NCBI GenBank assembly: GCA_016879935.1
Contig: JAACJQ010000219.1
Coordinates: 1-64,000 of the forward strand
DNA: 64,000 nucleotides
Origin: Archangiaceae bacterium
GTDB lineage: Bacteria; Myxococcota; Myxococcia; Myxococcales; Myxococcaceae
Direction: 5' to 3'
Part shown: piece after piece, positions 9,043 through 17,370 of the stretch
Numbering within the stretch: position 1 is the stretch's first letter
Layout of the letters: each line of letters opens with the position of its first letter
The notes under the pieces: generated by a model
The model's input: only the letters and a program-made list of their open reading frames with translations
Databases searched by the model: none
Told to the model about the DNA's origin: nothing
Position numbers and translations under genes: made by a program

Positions 9043-9453
9043 TCAGCGGCCACCGAGCTTGTAGTTGTCGTCGGCGTACTGGAGCCACACCTCGCCAGTG
9101 TTCGTCTTGAGGCCGTAGGCGACGCCGAGGTTCTGCAGGTCCTGCGTGCGAATGTGCGTGCCTTTGATGGTGACCGTGTGCGTGTCGTACATGTTGCCGC
9201 CGCGGTCTGCCGAGCGGTGGTCGAAGGTCAGCTCGACGCGCTTCCACTCGACCTGGTTCTTCTTGTTGCGCGTGGGCACCAGCGCGAAGGCCTGCTCCAT
9301 GCCGTCGAAGTCGACACCCGTACGCCGCAGCGCCGCGTCATTCACCGTCACCTCGAGCTTCACGTTCGTCGGCGTCTTCGCGCGCGGCTTCGTGGTGGCC
9401 GAGACGTTCGCTGACGTGGCGTTGTTGTAGCGGGGAAGAATCTTGTTACCCAT
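9043..9453 (-). CDS. Conserved-looking small protein, first gene of the DcrB-amylase operon
   Basis: A protein of 136 residues that I do not recognise. It starts MGNKILPRYNNAT, has a low-complexity Ala/Thr/Lys stretch to about residue 30, then alternating beta strands (KLEVTVNDAALRRTGVDFDG and RVELTFDHRSADRG) and ends with EVWLQYADDNYKLGGR. There is no signal peptide or membrane helix. An RBS-like GGAGG sits upstream of the start (complement of cctcc at 9459-9463). Tight coupling to the DcrB-like gene suggests the two work together. Confidence 0.7.
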   Translation of the reverse strand: MGNKILPRYNNATSANVSATTKPRAKTPTNVKLEVTVNDAALRRTGVDFDGMEQAFALVPTRNKKNQVEWKRVELTFDHRSADRGGNMYDTHTVTIKGTHIRTQDLQNLGVAYGLKTNTGEVWLQYADDNYKLGGR

Positions 9454-9516
9454 GCAACCTCCGGAGCGGTGAGAGGCGTGAGATTTTGCACACGCCCTTC
9501 GCCTTCGCCAGCCCCG

Positions 9517-10569
9517 TCACCACGCGCGGGGCCCTGCGTCACGAGCGCACGTCGGAGCGCCCTCGCACCGTCGATGGCTCGCGCTGTACGCCCGCCGTCG
9601 CTGAAAGGCCGTCGAGTTCCACAGGGTGATCAAGTCGTGCTCGAGCACCGAACCGACTGCTGGCTGGTGGAAGTCCTGCGGTTTCACGGCGCCATCGGGC
9701 TCGATGCAGACGACCTCCCACGGCGCGCGGCAGGGGTTGATCAAGACACGGTTGGCGAAGTCGTCGGCGAGCGAGAACGCTTCGTCGTCTGCACTCATCA
9801 CGCTCGGCTGGCACCGCCAGACCTGCCGGTCATGGGAGTGGTCGACGAAGCGCACGCCGTGTTCGGCGCAGAGGCGCCTGGCTTCGGCAATCGCCGCGTC
9901 GCGCACCGCCGGCTCGAGCCGGGCCTCCGCTTCTCCACGCGCGTTCACGGGAAAGGTCTCTTCCACCTTGAACCAGTCGAGCTTCGCGCTGGCGACGAGT
10001 CGCGCGACGGCGGCGACCTCGTGAACGTTCGAGCGCATCACGGTGCACGAGACGCCGAGGCGCACGTCGAGGGCGTGCTCGGTGCGCAGTGAGGCGAACG
10101 CGCGCAGCCGTTCCTTCAACACCACGACCTTCGCGCCGAGGCGGAGCGCGTCGTTCGTTCCCTGCGTCGCACCGTCGAGCGAAATCGACCACGACCGAAT
10201 GCCTGCGCGAGTGAGTTCGAGAAAGCGCCGCTCGGTCAACGCCATGCCGTTCGTCACCACGTGCACCACGGGCTTGCGGAGCACCTGAAGCAGCGGCTCC
10301 AGCATCGGCGCGAGCGTCGGTTCTCCCGCGTGCGTGAGTGCGACGTACTTCGCGTGACGCAGGTGCGGCGTGAGCGCATCGAGCACTTCACGGCTCATCG
10401 TGCGCGCGCTGCCATCGGCGCTCTTCGTCGGCGCGTGGGTGATGCAGTGAACACAGCGCAGTTGGCAGCGCTCGGTGAGGTTCAGGAAGAAGCGCGTCGG
10501 AGGACTTCGGGGCCGCAGCGATGCTCGACGAAACGCTGCATCGACCTGCGCCAACACCGGGCGACCCAT
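9517..10569 (-). CDS. Radical SAM protein with SPASM-like C-terminal domain
   Basis: A protein of 350 residues from the ATG at 10569 (an ATG at 10596 is also possible). The SAM-binding cluster motif is CQLRCVHC (C35, C39, C42), followed by THAGEPTLAP and SISLDGATQG, typical of the class. The C-terminal part has CRAPW, an EPDGAVKPQDF segment and CEGAPTCARD, the Cys spacing of a SPASM/twitch domain that would hold an auxiliary iron-sulfur cluster. SPASM enzymes modify peptides or proteins, or mature enzymes; the substrate is not evident and no small precursor peptide is visible nearby. It diverges from the PHP gene across about 33 bp. Confidence 0.85.
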   Translation of the reverse strand: MGRPVLAQVDAAFRRASLRPRSPPTRFFLNLTERCQLRCVHCITHAPTKSADGSARTMSREVLDALTPHLRHAKYVALTHAGEPTLAPMLEPLLQVLRKPVVHVVTNGMALTERRFLELTRAGIRSWSISLDGATQGTNDALRLGAKVVVLKERLRAFASLRTEHALDVRLGVSCTVMRSNVHEVAAVARLVASAKLDWFKVEETFPVNARGEAEARLEPAVRDAAIAEARRLCAEHGVRFVDHSHDRQVWRCQPSVMSADDEAFSLADDFANRVLINPCRAPWEVVCIEPDGAVKPQDFHQPAVGSVLEHDLITLWNSTAFQRRRAYSASHRRCEGAPTCARDAGPRAW

Positions 10570-10602
10570 GACGTGCTGCAACCTATCCCGTACCATCGCG
10601 CC

Positions 10603-11517
10603 ATGGCGCGCCGCAGTGACTTCGTCCGCACCGACCTTCATGGGCACAGCTGTCTCTCTGACGGGCTCTTCACGCCCACCGACTACGTGAACGCGCGCGC
10701 CGACGAGCAGCTCGAGGTCATCGCGTTGTCCGACCACGACATTCTCTCGGGCGTGGCCGAGGCCGCGAGGGTGGCGAAACGCCGTGGGCTCACGTTGGTG
10801 CCCGCGATGGAGACGAGCAGCTTCATTCACTTCGGCACCCCCGACGCCGAGCAGGTGCACGTGCTCGCGTACTTTCCACCGTCGATGACGCCGAAGACGT
10901 TGAGCCGCACCACGCTCTTTCAACGCGGCCAACGCATCGTCGCCTCGTGGCGCGAGTTCGTCGTCGCGTGGATTGATTCGTTGCCGGCTGATCAACAGCG
11001 CGTGGTCGACCCGAAGCGTGAGCTGCGAAAACTCGAGGCTGCGTCGTTTCCCGGGCTCGCGGTGTTCCTCGCGCAGCTCGTCGGTGAGCCGCGGCGCGCG
11101 AATGAAGACGCTGTGGCCGCGCGGGTTCGACTCGATGAACGCTCGGCGCTCGTCACCGCATTTCAGCGCCACCACGTTCGATTCTGGACCGAGCAGCCCG
11201 ACTTCTTCCGTTGGTCGCCTGAAGAGATGATCGACACCATTCGCGCTGACGGCGCCTTCGACGTGGTGGCGCACCCGAACCGCATTCGTGACACGGCCCG
11301 CATGGAGCGCGTGCTGACGTACGCCCAGGGCGTCGAGGTCTACACGTCACGCCACAGCGAGACGGTCTCGGCGAAGTTCCTCGAGTACGCGACCCGCCAC
11401 GGCAAACACTGGACGGCGTCGACCGACGACCACCAGCACGTGCGGCAACGGCCGTACCGGCCTCCACCGTCGGGAACACCGCGCGCGACCGTCGACCGCA
11501 TTCTCGAAGGGTCGTAG
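10603..11517 (+). CDS. PHP domain metal-dependent phosphoesterase
   Basis: A protein of 304 residues from the ATG at 10603. PHP metal ligands are visible in order: TDLHGHSCLSDG near residue 7, ALSDHDI near 43, AMETSS near 68, AHPNRIRD near 223 and STDDHQH near 269. Stand-alone PHP proteins of this type hydrolyse phosphate esters such as nucleoside 3',5'-bisphosphates or short oligonucleotides; which substrate applies here cannot be read from sequence. It is followed after 3 bp by a small membrane protein gene. Confidence 0.85.
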   Translation: MARRSDFVRTDLHGHSCLSDGLFTPTDYVNARADEQLEVIALSDHDILSGVAEAARVAKRRGLTLVPAMETSSFIHFGTPDAEQVHVLAYFPPSMTPKTLSRTTLFQRGQRIVASWREFVVAWIDSLPADQQRVVDPKRELRKLEAASFPGLAVFLAQLVGEPRRANEDAVAARVRLDERSALVTAFQRHHVRFWTEQPDFFRWSPEEMIDTIRADGAFDVVAHPNRIRDTARMERVLTYAQGVEVYTSRHSETVSAKFLEYATRHGKHWTASTDDHQHVRQRPYRPPPSGTPRATVDRILEGS

Positions 11518-11520
11518 CGG

Positions 11521-11970
11521 GTGCTGCCGCGCCTGCTGGCCGTCGCCATGCTGACGCTGCTGGGCGTGAGCCTCTTCGTTCCCACGCACACGCTCGACCA
11601 CGTGATGCTGATGACCGACGGGTACCTGTGGGGCTCGAGGGTCGACATGGGCGGACGGCCGCTGCTCGACCTCGTCATGGTGCTGCAGCCGCTCACGCTC
11701 CTCGTCATCGCGCTCGCGTGTCTGTCGACGCTGCGCACGGGGCGAACTCGCACGCTCCTGGTGGCGGCCGGTGCCTTTCAAGCCGCGCTCCTGCTGGCGG
11801 GTCTGCACGCGTGGGCCATCGACGGCGGCTCGTGGCGCGGGTCGATGCCGAGGCCCTTCTTCGACGTGCTTCAGGTGGTGTGCGTGCTCTTCTTCATCGG
11901 AGCAACCCTCGCTCATCACCGCAGGCCGGCGACCTCAGCGCAGGTCCAGCACGCGGCGAACGAAGAATGA
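11521..11970 (+). CDS. Small integral membrane protein
   Basis: A protein of 149 residues from the GTG at 11521, 3 bp after the PHP gene. Four hydrophobic segments are visible, at about residues 5-20, 50-67, 80-97 and 110-128. No family is recognised. The 3' end overlaps the convergent grpB-like gene by 36 bp, so the last codons are shared antisense. Probably in the inner membrane and co-transcribed with the PHP gene. Confidence 0.65.
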   Translation: MLPRLLAVAMLTLLGVSLFVPTHTLDHVMLMTDGYLWGSRVDMGGRPLLDLVMVLQPLTLLVIALACLSTLRTGRTRTLLVAAGAFQAALLLAGLHAWAIDGGSWRGSMPRPFFDVLQVVCVLFFIGATLAHHRRPATSAQVQHAANEE

Positions 11971-12444
11971 CTTCGCCTCGGTGTAGCCCTCGCGGTCGAA
12001 GCGATGCGTCACGGCGAGCCGCTTCTTCAGCGCTGCGTACTCGGCCGCGAGTGACGCATCGGCCCTGAGCGCGTCTCGAAAGAACAGGCGCTCCTGCCAC
12101 AGCGCGCTGCCGACGGGCACGAGGTGCAGGTGGTGCGTGCGAAACGCCGCCGATGGTTTGCAGAACCAGTGCATCACGTCGGTCTTGTACGGGAAGTACT
12201 GGTACTCGAGCGTTCGCAGCGCCTCGATGGCAGGCCGCGACGCCTCGAGCGACGCGACTCCCGCCATGATGTCGATGACGGGTTTCGCCGCGAGCCCACG
12301 CACCGCCGTGCTGCCGATGTGCTCGATGGGCCCAGCGAGCCACGGCGCGAGCAGGCGCTCGAGCAACGCGCGCTCTTCGGCGAACCGCGCGGGCCAGCGC
12401 TCGTCGTACTCGACGACCTCGATGACGGCTTCACCGTTCGACAT
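11935..12444 (-). CDS. GrpB family protein (UPF0157)
   Basis: A protein of 169 residues matching the GrpB family throughout: YDERWPARFAEE near the start, then IEHIGSTAVRGLAAKPVIDIM, VMHWFCKP and THHLHLVPVGS. The fold is related to nucleotidyltransferases, and family members are sometimes fused to dephospho-CoA kinase. The function is not established. It diverges from glgX across 42 bp. Confidence 0.88.
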   Translation of the reverse strand: MSNGEAVIEVVEYDERWPARFAEERALLERLLAPWLAGPIEHIGSTAVRGLAAKPVIDIMAGVASLEASRPAIEALRTLEYQYFPYKTDVMHWFCKPSAAFRTHHLHLVPVGSALWQERLFFRDALRADASLAAEYAALKKRLAVTHRFDREGYTEAKSFFVRRVLDLR

Positions 12445-12486
12445 GACGACAGCCTACGCCGCGAAACGACGTAGGCTTCTGCCCGC

Positions 12487-14601
12487 GTGACTACGTATTC
12501 GTTGAGACCCGGAGTCCACTACCCGCTCGGCGCCACCTTCGACGGCAACGGCGTGAACTTCGCCATCTACTCGGCAGGCACCGCCGTCGAGCTCTGCCTC
12601 TTCGACGAGCAGGGCACCGAGACGCGCCTTCGCCTCGGAGAGTCGACCAACAGCATGTGGCACGGCTACGTGCCCGGCCTCAAACCCGGCGCGCTCTACG
12701 CGTACCGCGTGCACGGCCCGTGGAGCCCCGGCGAAGGGAACATCTACAACCCGAACAAGCTGCTGATGGACCCGTACGCGCGCCTCTTCCGCGGGCAGGT
12801 GAACCACGACGGGCCGCTGGTGCCGAACCGCGGGCCCGAGCTCGACCCTCGCGACTCTGCGCCGTTCGTTCCGCGGTGCGTGGTGGTGCACGACGACTTC
12901 GATTGGAGCGGCGAGAAGCGCCCCGAGGTCATCTGGCGCCGCACCGTCATCTACGAGGCGCACCTCAAGGGCCTCACCGCGCGCCACCCCGAGGTTCCAC
13001 CCGAGCACCGCGGCACGTACCTCGGCCTCGCGCACCCGGCCGTCATCGAGCACCTGAAGTCCATCGGCGTCACCTCGGTCGAGCTGTTGCCGGTGCAGGA
13101 GCTCGTCTCCGAAGGCTTCATCGTCAAGCGCGGCCTCACCAACGTGTGGGGCTACAACACCATCGGCTTCTTCGCGCCGCAGCAGCGCTACGCCTCGTCG
13201 AGCGGCCCCGGGCCGGTGACCGAGTTCAAGATGATGGTGAAGGCGCTGCACGCCGCGGGGCTCGAGGTGATTCTCGACGTCGCGCCGAACCACACGTGTG
13301 AAGGCAATCAGCTCGGGCCGATGCTCTCGTGGAAGGGCCTCGACAACCGCGGCTCGTATTGGCTCCAGGACGACAAGTCGAAGTACCGCGACTTCACCGG
13401 CTGCGGGAACAGCCTGAACCTGAGCAACCCGTGGGTGCTGAAGCTGGTGCTCGATTCGCTGCGGCACTGGGTGAACGAGTTTCACGTCGACGGCTTTCGC
13501 TTCGACCTCGCCACGACGCTCGCGCGCGCCGGCTCTGGAGAATTCTCACCGAGCGCGCCCTTCCTCACCGCGATTCACCAGGACCCGGTGCTCTCGCGCG
13601 TGAAGCTCATCGCCGAGCCGTGGGACCTGGGGCTCGACGGTTACCGGCTCGCGCACTACCCCGCCCTGTTCGCGGAGTGGAACGACCGCTACCGCGACAC
13701 CATTCGCCACTTCTGGAAGGGCGACCCATGGCAGGCCGGAGAGCTCGGCTATCGCCTCACGGGCTCCTCCGACTTCTTCAAGCTCTCGGGGCGCCGGCCG
13801 ACGGCGAGCATCAACTTCATCACTGCGCACGACGGCTTCACGCTGCGAGACCTCGTCTGCTACTCGAAGAAGCACAACGAGCTGAACCTCGAGGAGAACC
13901 GCGACGGCAACGACTCGAACCACTCGTGGAACTGCGGCGTCGAGGGCGAGACGAGCGACCCCGCCATCAACGCGCTGAGGGCCAGACAGCAACGCAACTT
14001 CCTCGCGACGCTGTTCCTCTCCACTGGCACGCCGATGCTGAACGCGGGCGACGAGCTGAGCCGCACACAGCGCGGAAACAACAACGCCTACTGTCAGGAC
14101 AACGAGCTGCTCTGGCACGACTGGCGAATGACGCCCGAGGTGACCGAGCACCTCGCCTTCGTGCGCCGCCTCGCCGAGCTTCGAAAGCAGCCGGTGCTGC
14201 AGCGCCGCAACTTCTTCCTCGGGCAGACGCTCGACGACTCGCACTTCCACGACCTGGTCTGGTTCAACGCCGACGGCACCGAGATGCAGCAGCAGGACTG
14301 GAAGTCGCCGCGGCAATACATGGCGTGGTTCCTCGGGGGAGACGCCATCGGCATGCGCGACCCCGCCGGCAAGAAGGTCATCGGCGACAGCCTGCTCATC
14401 TATCTGAACGCCTCGGCGAACGAGCTGCCGGTGACTCTGCCCGGCGTCGAGTGGGGCGCGCGCTGGCGGGTGTGTCTCGACACGGCGCTCGCGCTCGATG
14501 GGCAGTCGTATGCGTGTGACGGGCGCTTCGTCGTGCAGTCGCGCTCGGTGGTGGTGCTCGAGCTCATCGCGGGCGAAGCGCCGCAGAGTGCTCCAGCGTG
14601 A
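12487..14601 (+). CDS. glgX: Glycogen debranching enzyme GlgX
   Basis: A protein of 704 residues from a GTG start, full length for the family. GlgX hydrolyses alpha-1,6 branches of phosphorylase-trimmed glycogen in the cytoplasm. The N-terminal CBM48 domain covers about 1-130 (PLGATFDGNGVNFAIYSAG, YAYRVHGPW). GH13 regions follow: DVAPNHT near 263, GFRFDLA near 335 (nucleophile), IAEPWDLG near 374 (acid/base) and TAHDGF near 447. The NRDGNDSNHSWNCG segment is also typical. No other glycogen genes are adjacent. Its stop overlaps the next start (GTGA). Confidence 0.95.
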   Translation: MTTYSLRPGVHYPLGATFDGNGVNFAIYSAGTAVELCLFDEQGTETRLRLGESTNSMWHGYVPGLKPGALYAYRVHGPWSPGEGNIYNPNKLLMDPYARLFRGQVNHDGPLVPNRGPELDPRDSAPFVPRCVVVHDDFDWSGEKRPEVIWRRTVIYEAHLKGLTARHPEVPPEHRGTYLGLAHPAVIEHLKSIGVTSVELLPVQELVSEGFIVKRGLTNVWGYNTIGFFAPQQRYASSSGPGPVTEFKMMVKALHAAGLEVILDVAPNHTCEGNQLGPMLSWKGLDNRGSYWLQDDKSKYRDFTGCGNSLNLSNPWVLKLVLDSLRHWVNEFHVDGFRFDLATTLARAGSGEFSPSAPFLTAIHQDPVLSRVKLIAEPWDLGLDGYRLAHYPALFAEWNDRYRDTIRHFWKGDPWQAGELGYRLTGSSDFFKLSGRRPTASINFITAHDGFTLRDLVCYSKKHNELNLEENRDGNDSNHSWNCGVEGETSDPAINALRARQQRNFLATLFLSTGTPMLNAGDELSRTQRGNNNAYCQDNELLWHDWRMTPEVTEHLAFVRRLAELRKQPVLQRRNFFLGQTLDDSHFHDLVWFNADGTEMQQQDWKSPRQYMAWFLGGDAIGMRDPAGKKVIGDSLLIYLNASANELPVTLPGVEWGARWRVCLDTALALDGQSYACDGRFVVQSRSVVVLELIAGEAPQSAPA

Positions 14602-15023
14602 GCGACGACCGCGAGCTGCGAGACCTCGTCGAGAAGCTGCAGGTCGAGAACGCGGCCCTGCGCAAACGGCTGCTGAAGACCGACGAGCTGCAGGCGCGGG
14701 TGAAGGCGCTCGAGTCTGACAACGGCGCCCTCAAACGGCAGCTCGAGCTCGCCGACGAGGCGCGCGACAAGTGGGGCGAGAAGCTGGCGCGCATGCAGCG
14801 CAAAGACCTCGAGGCGCACGTGAAGTCGCTCGAGGCGAACACCTCGAGCCTCAAGCGGCAGCTCGAGCTGGCTGACGAGGTGCGTGACACCTGGTACCGC
14901 GACGCCGCGAGACTTCGGCGAGAGCTCGAGATTGCGCGAGAAGAGCAGCTCCGGCTGCGCCGCATCGTCGACCAGGAGCGCCTCGACCATCGCCGAGAGC
15001 TGAAGCGCCTGCGCAAACGCTGA
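14598..15023 (+). CDS. Coiled-coil protein coupled to glgX
   Basis: A protein of 141 residues whose GTG start overlaps the glgX stop. Nearly the whole chain is charged heptad-like coiled coil. An internal duplication is visible: a segment with VKALESDNGALKRQLELADE recurs as VKSLEANTSSLKRQLELADE about 40 residues later. No family is recognised. Translational coupling to glgX may be incidental or may mark a scaffold for glycogen metabolism. Its stop is 3 bp from the convergent gene's stop. Confidence 0.7.
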   Translation: MSDDRELRDLVEKLQVENAALRKRLLKTDELQARVKALESDNGALKRQLELADEARDKWGEKLARMQRKDLEAHVKSLEANTSSLKRQLELADEVRDTWYRDAARLRRELEIAREEQLRLRRIVDQERLDHRRELKRLRKR

Positions 15024-15026
15024 GCC

Positions 15027-15509
15027 TCAGCGGCTGCCGGCGTCGGTGGCGGTCGTGACGAAACGAAACGAGTCGAGAATCGTCGCGCACGTCGCAAAGC
15101 CCGCGCACGACACGCGAACCGTTCGGTCCTCGAGCAGGAAGATGCGCAGCGTTCGAACGCCACCCGGCTCTCGAAGCCGGTACTCACGGCCAGTCACCTT
15201 GCCTGCCGAGACCGCGCGTTCCTGAAGGATGGGGCGACCGGCAGCAGCGAGCTCGCGCACCGTGGCCTGTCGCGCACGCAGTGTGTCTTCGGGCAGGTCG
15301 ATGGCCACTTCGACCGAGTCACGGTCGGCGCGAGGGCCTTCGAGCACGTAGACGCGGTGACGCGCGGGCGCGTGAACGGACAGCACCACCGAGCCATCGT
15401 CGTCGACGATGACCGGAGCTTTCGGCAGCTCGATGGAGAACTGGTCGGCGACCAAGACGAAGGGCGTCGCCGAGAGCAGCGCCCACAGCACGCCACTCCA
15501 CGGGGTCAC
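15027..15509 (-). CDS. Secreted or membrane-anchored hypothetical protein
   Basis: A protein of 160 residues from a GTG that overlaps the stop of the upstream gene (GTGA). The N-terminus (WSGVLWALLSATPFVLVA) is a signal peptide or anchor. The rest is beta-rich, with two cysteines in SCAGFATC near the C-terminus. It is not recognised. The pair with the upstream gene suggests a two-component envelope unit. Confidence 0.6.
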   Translation of the reverse strand: MTPWSGVLWALLSATPFVLVADQFSIELPKAPVIVDDDGSVVLSVHAPARHRVYVLEGPRADRDSVEVAIDLPEDTLRARQATVRELAAAGRPILQERAVSAGKVTGREYRLREPGGVRTLRIFLLEDRTVRVSCAGFATCATILDSFRFVTTATDAGSR

Positions 15510-16093
15510 AACACGTCCGCAACGACGCCCGCCGTGAGGCCGAGCTGCACCGAGCTCGTCTGCCAGAACGTTCCCGCGGCGGGTCGCACGATGCCGCCGA
15601 GGAGCTGCGCCGTGGCGCGGAAACGAACCGGGCTGTCCTTCGGGAACTCACCCGCGATGCGCCCGCCCGCGCTGACGAGGGGAAGGAGTCGGCTGTCAAG
15701 TGAGAGCACTCCGGCCGCCACCACCGCGCACGTCGACACGCTGCCCCACTCGAGGCAGAGCGGGAGCTGACCGACGACGCCGACGCCACGAACGCTCGCA
15801 ACGACGGTTCCTGGAGGGATGAAAATGGCCTCCATTGGCACACGCAGTGCTGCGAGTTCGTCGATGTTCACCTGCGCCGCGCCCGGCATGAGCGGCTGCG
15901 CCTCGAGCCCGAACGAGAGGCGGCCCTGACGGAACCGGGCTCCCACGTTGAGGGTGAACGGGTCACCCGGAGACAGACCCCATGCACCCACCAGCGCTCC
16001 CACGAACGAGAGCTGTCGCGAAGGCGGTGCCTCGACGCTCGCCCCGACCGTGGGAGTACTCGACACCAGGGACGCACAGATGAGCGCAAGCAT
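15506..16093 (-). CDS. Putative outer-membrane or exported beta-rich protein
   Basis: A protein of 195 residues from the ATG at 16093; the longer open frame upstream has no signal-like start. The N-terminus (MLALICASLVSSTPTVGA) looks like a signal peptide. The remainder has alternating hydrophobic strands with glycine (SFVGALVGAWGLSPG, LNVGARFRQGRLSFGLEAQ) and ends SVQLGLTAGVVADVL, which suggests a small beta barrel. It is not recognised. It is the first gene of a pair with the gene ending at 15027. Confidence 0.6.
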   Translation of the reverse strand: MLALICASLVSSTPTVGASVEAPPSRQLSFVGALVGAWGLSPGDPFTLNVGARFRQGRLSFGLEAQPLMPGAAQVNIDELAALRVPMEAIFIPPGTVVASVRGVGVVGQLPLCLEWGSVSTCAVVAAGVLSLDSRLLPLVSAGGRIAGEFPKDSPVRFRATAQLLGGIVRPAAGTFWQTSSVQLGLTAGVVADVL

Positions 16094-16175
16094 GTCTGAA
16101 CGATAGTGGCCGGCCCGCGGCCGTTCCATTGCCTGCCGGCGTTGAAACCGCACCCAGAGCAGTGACAATCGCCGC

Positions 16176-16733
16176 ATGGGTCACGCCCGGTTCTTCATCG
16201 ACGCGAAGCCGAAGCGACGCCACCGCTACCTGTTCGCGCACAAGATGACGTTCACCACCATCACGGAGGAGCGTGGCGGCAAACGCACGACCACGAATGT
16301 CGAGGCGTCGTCGAAGGCCGAGCTGCTCGCGCTCTACGAAGCGGGCTGCCGACAGGCGCTCGCCGACGGGTGGAAGGACTTCACCTTCAACGGTTGGGAG
16401 AGCACCCTTGGCAGCGGCTCGAAGCGGCCCACCGCGGCGGAGGCCGAGCGACGCTTCGAGGCGATGAGCAAGACACTCGCAATCGCGCTGAAGCAGGCGG
16501 GTGGAAAAGCAGCGCTCGAGAAGCGGGCGCTGAAACACGCCCTCGGCGACTACTCGAAGCTGAAGGTCGAGCTCGGTGGGTCGAAGTTCGAGCACGCACT
16601 GCACTTCTTCGCGGTCGATGGCGTGGGGCTGAAGAAGAAGCGCACTCCCGCGCTGTTGCGCCCGAAGACTGATCAGCCAACGGTGGAGCGATGGCTCGCG
16701 GCCCTCGAGGCGTCGATCAACGCGTCGTCTTGA
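16176..16733 (+). CDS. Hypothetical protein with weak WGR-like N-terminal half
   Basis: A protein of 185 residues. The segment near residues 25-70 (FTTITEERGGKRTTTNVEA, then a helix ending ALADGWKDF) has the strand-loop-helix pattern of WGR-like domains but lacks the WGR residues, so this is only suggestive. The C-terminal half contains HALHFFAVDGVGLKKKR. A degraded copy of that C-terminal stretch lies just downstream (16763-16816), which shows the gene or its tail was once duplicated. Function is unknown. Confidence 0.65.
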   Translation: MGHARFFIDAKPKRRHRYLFAHKMTFTTITEERGGKRTTTNVEASSKAELLALYEAGCRQALADGWKDFTFNGWESTLGSGSKRPTAAEAERRFEAMSKTLAIALKQAGGKAALEKRALKHALGDYSKLKVELGGSKFEHALHFFAVDGVGLKKKRTPALLRPKTDQPTVERWLAALEASINASS

Positions 16734-16746
16734 TGTGGCTCGGCTT
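16724..16746 (+). repeat. 23-bp repeat, copy A (echo of the kinase 3' end)
   Basis: These 23 bp match 17378-17400 with a single mismatch and in the same orientation. The second copy is the reverse complement of the PEGA kinase's C-terminal coding sequence (KPSDIKTT). Copy A read on the minus strand would give KPSHIKTT. It overlaps the stop codon of the gene ending at 16733. The pair flanks a segment of about 650 bp that carries one secreted-protein gene. Confidence 0.7.
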
Positions 16747-16750
16747 GCTT

Positions 16751-16768
16751 GTTCTCGACCACGAGAAC
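16751..16768 (+). terminator. Hairpin after the 16176-16733 gene
   Basis: A perfect 7-bp inverted repeat, GTTCTCG / CGAGAAC with a 4-nt loop, begins 17 bp after the stop codon. There is no T-run after it, so if it ends transcription it is not a classical intrinsic terminator. It lies inside the duplicated remnant region, so it may be incidental. Confidence 0.3.
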
Positions 16769-16816
16769 TCGATGCACTTCTCTGCCCTCACTGGTGGTGC
16801 ACTGAAGAAGAAGCGC
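16763..16816 (+). pseudogene. Remnant tail of a duplicated copy of the 16176-16733 gene
   Basis: The 18 codons at 16763-16816 align without gaps to codons at 16590-16643 of the upstream gene. By my count 39 of 54 bases and 10 of 18 residues are identical (E, H, F, A, G, L, K, K, K, R). In translation the remnant reads ENSMHFSALTGGALKKKR against EHALHFFAVDGVGLKKKR. No start codon with an RBS precedes it in frame, and the frame continues into unrelated sequence over the next gene. Confidence 0.55.
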
Positions 16817-16835
16817 CAACGCTGGGAGCGTGACG

Positions 16836-17360
16836 ATGAATGCGAAGCATCTGGCCGTGTGGCTGTGCGTTCTTGGAGCGAGCGTCGCGGCTCAGCCCAA
16901 AACCGACGGAGGCGTGCCGAAACGCGCGTCGAAGCAGAAGAGCGGCGCGCTGGAAGCCACCGACGTCGCGACCATCGTCAACATCATCAACTCCGGGCAA
17001 ATCACCCTGCCGCCCTTCTTCCCGAACAAGGTCGACCAAAAGGCGGTCGACGCGGTCTCCTTTCGCCCGGGAGTGTTGATGGGCATGGGGTCGATGCTGA
17101 TCAAGTTCAAGCACCGCGCAGACGCGTTGAGTGACTCCCAGTGGGAGCGCCTGGAGGCCAACGCGACCCGAGTGCCTGCCGAGAGCAGTCCCCCTCGCAG
17201 CCTCAAAGACTCCGTCGGGCAGCGGCTCGCGCCCAGCCGGAAGGTCGTCGCGCACCTCGTCCTCGACGGGAAGGACGAGAGCGAGTGGAACCACGGCGGG
17301 GCGTGGGGAGTCACCCTGCTGAACGACGACGCGGTCGTGTTCTGGATCGAGGACTGGTAG
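16836..17360 (+). CDS. Secreted hypothetical protein
   Basis: A protein of 174 residues from the ATG at 16836, with GGGAG 7 bp upstream; a GTG at 16830 is less likely. The N-terminus (MNAKHLAVWLCVLGASVAAQ) is a clear signal peptide. The mature part has ATDVATIVNIINSGQITLPP and ends GAWGVTLLNDDAVVFWIEDW. It is not recognised. It sits between the two copies of a 23-bp repeat, next to the remnant of a duplicated gene. It is convergent with the PEGA kinase, 10 bp away. Confidence 0.65.
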   Translation: MNAKHLAVWLCVLGASVAAQPKTDGGVPKRASKQKSGALEATDVATIVNIINSGQITLPPFFPNKVDQKAVDAVSFRPGVLMGMGSMLIKFKHRADALSDSQWERLEANATRVPAESSPPRSLKDSVGQRLAPSRKVVAHLVLDGKDESEWNHGGAWGVTLLNDDAVVFWIEDW

Positions 17361-17370
17361 CCGCCAGCGC

